Below, in pieces: positions 5,667-5,977 of a DNA stretch of 5,977 bases. The stretch comes from Candidatus Alloscillospira gallinarum (GTDB lineage Bacteria; Bacillota; Clostridia; Oscillospirales; Oscillospiraceae). Position 1 is the first letter of the stretch. The number at the start of each line of letters is the position of its first letter. The notes beneath the pieces were generated by a model. It was given only the letters and a program-made list of their open reading frames with translations. It made no database searches and was not told the DNA's origin. The DNA is taken from assembly GCA_904420055.1 (NCBI GenBank), contig CAJFTV010000088.1, positions 1 through 5,977 of the forward strand, written 5' to 3'. A program made the translations under genes and the position numbers.

Positions 5667-5977
5667 ATGCACACAAAACGCACGCTTCCAAACGGTGTCA
5701 GAATTCTATACGAGTATATTCCCTATGTGCGCTCTGCCACTATGGGAATATGGGTAAAAAACGGCTCCCGAAACGAAACCGCCTCAGAAAACGGTGCCTC
5801 TCACTTCATTGAGCACATGCTGTTTAAGGGCACAGATACACGCAGCGCCCGTGATATTGCAGGGATAACCGACAAAATAGGCGGTCAGATAAACGCATTT
5901 ACCTCCCGCGAGTGCACCTGTTTTTACGGCCGTGTACTGGACACCCATTTAAATGTCCTAACCGACGTTTTGGGAGA
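5667..5977 (+). CDS. M16-family zinc metallopeptidase (insulinase/processing-peptidase-like; N-terminal 103 residues, cut by window edge)
   Basis: Predicted zinc-dependent peptidase of the pitrilysin/mitochondrial-processing-peptidase family. I translated the frame from ATG 5667 to the window end and it is open. It begins with the typical LPNGVRILYEYIPYVRSATMG strand (7-27), then GIWVKNGSRNE (27-37), the inverted zinc motif HFIEH (H46, E49, H50), MLFKGT, and the GGQINAFTSRECTCFYGRVL segment, the usual substrate-clamp region after the motif. The downstream Glu that completes zinc binding would lie beyond the window. Family members of this type are usually about 400-430 residues. AGGTGA (5657-5662) lies 4 bases before the ATG. 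The position just after pnp parallels mlpA (ymxG) near pnpA in Bacillus subtilis, so this is likely the orthologue. Its substrate is unknown from this sequence. No signal peptide is seen, so it is probably cytoplasmic. Confidence 0.93.
   Translation, partial: MHTKRTLPNGVRILYEYIPYVRSATMGIWVKNGSRNETASENGASHFIEHMLFKGTDTRSARDIAGITDKIGGQINAFTSRECTCFYGRVLDTHLNVLTDVLG

Overview
The window reads as an ordinary chromosomal housekeeping segment of a low-to-mid GC Firmicute, most likely a clostridial lineage. The grounds are strong AGGAGG-type ribosome binding sites, sigma-A-like promoters, a single-chain (alpha2) glycyl-tRNA synthetase, and the order rpsO-pnp-M16 peptidase, which resembles the pnpA/mlpA neighbourhood of Bacillus. 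Isoleucine ATA codons are common even in highly expressed genes. I see no insertion sequence, CRISPR array, tRNA, rRNA, phage gene or other mobile element.

Layout. Positions 1-774, minus strand: the first 258 codons of glycyl-tRNA synthetase, running off the left edge. Positions 775-1004: a divergent intergenic region with a near-consensus promoter for glyS (minus strand) and a weaker extended -10 promoter for mnmG (plus strand). Positions 1005-2864: complete mnmG, the tRNA wobble-uridine modification flavoenzyme. Positions 2865-3031: an AT-rich gap with a plausible rpsO promoter and a branched hairpin ending in six T's. Positions 3032-3298: rpsO (ribosomal protein S15, 88 aa). Positions 3299-3460: the rpsO-pnp spacer, with a 14-bp hairpin lacking a U-tract, a second imperfect hairpin, and segments able to pair with the pnp ribosome binding site. 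Positions 3461-5590: complete pnp (polynucleotide phosphorylase, 709 aa). An intrinsic-terminator-like hairpin lies at 5610-5640. From 5667 to the right edge: the first 103 codons of an M16-family zinc peptidase with an intact HxxEH motif.

Together the genes serve translation and RNA metabolism: tRNA charging (GlyRS), tRNA wobble modification (MnmG), a 30S ribosomal protein (S15), 3'-5' RNA decay (PNPase) and a peptidase of uncertain role. rpsO and pnp are likely co-expressed, with leader and spacer RNA structures that could support S15 and PNPase autoregulation, as known in other bacteria. No novel protein system is visible. The candidates worth following are the two structured RNA regions (2943-3001 and 3306-3452) and the separation of mnmG from its usual mnmE/rsmG partners.
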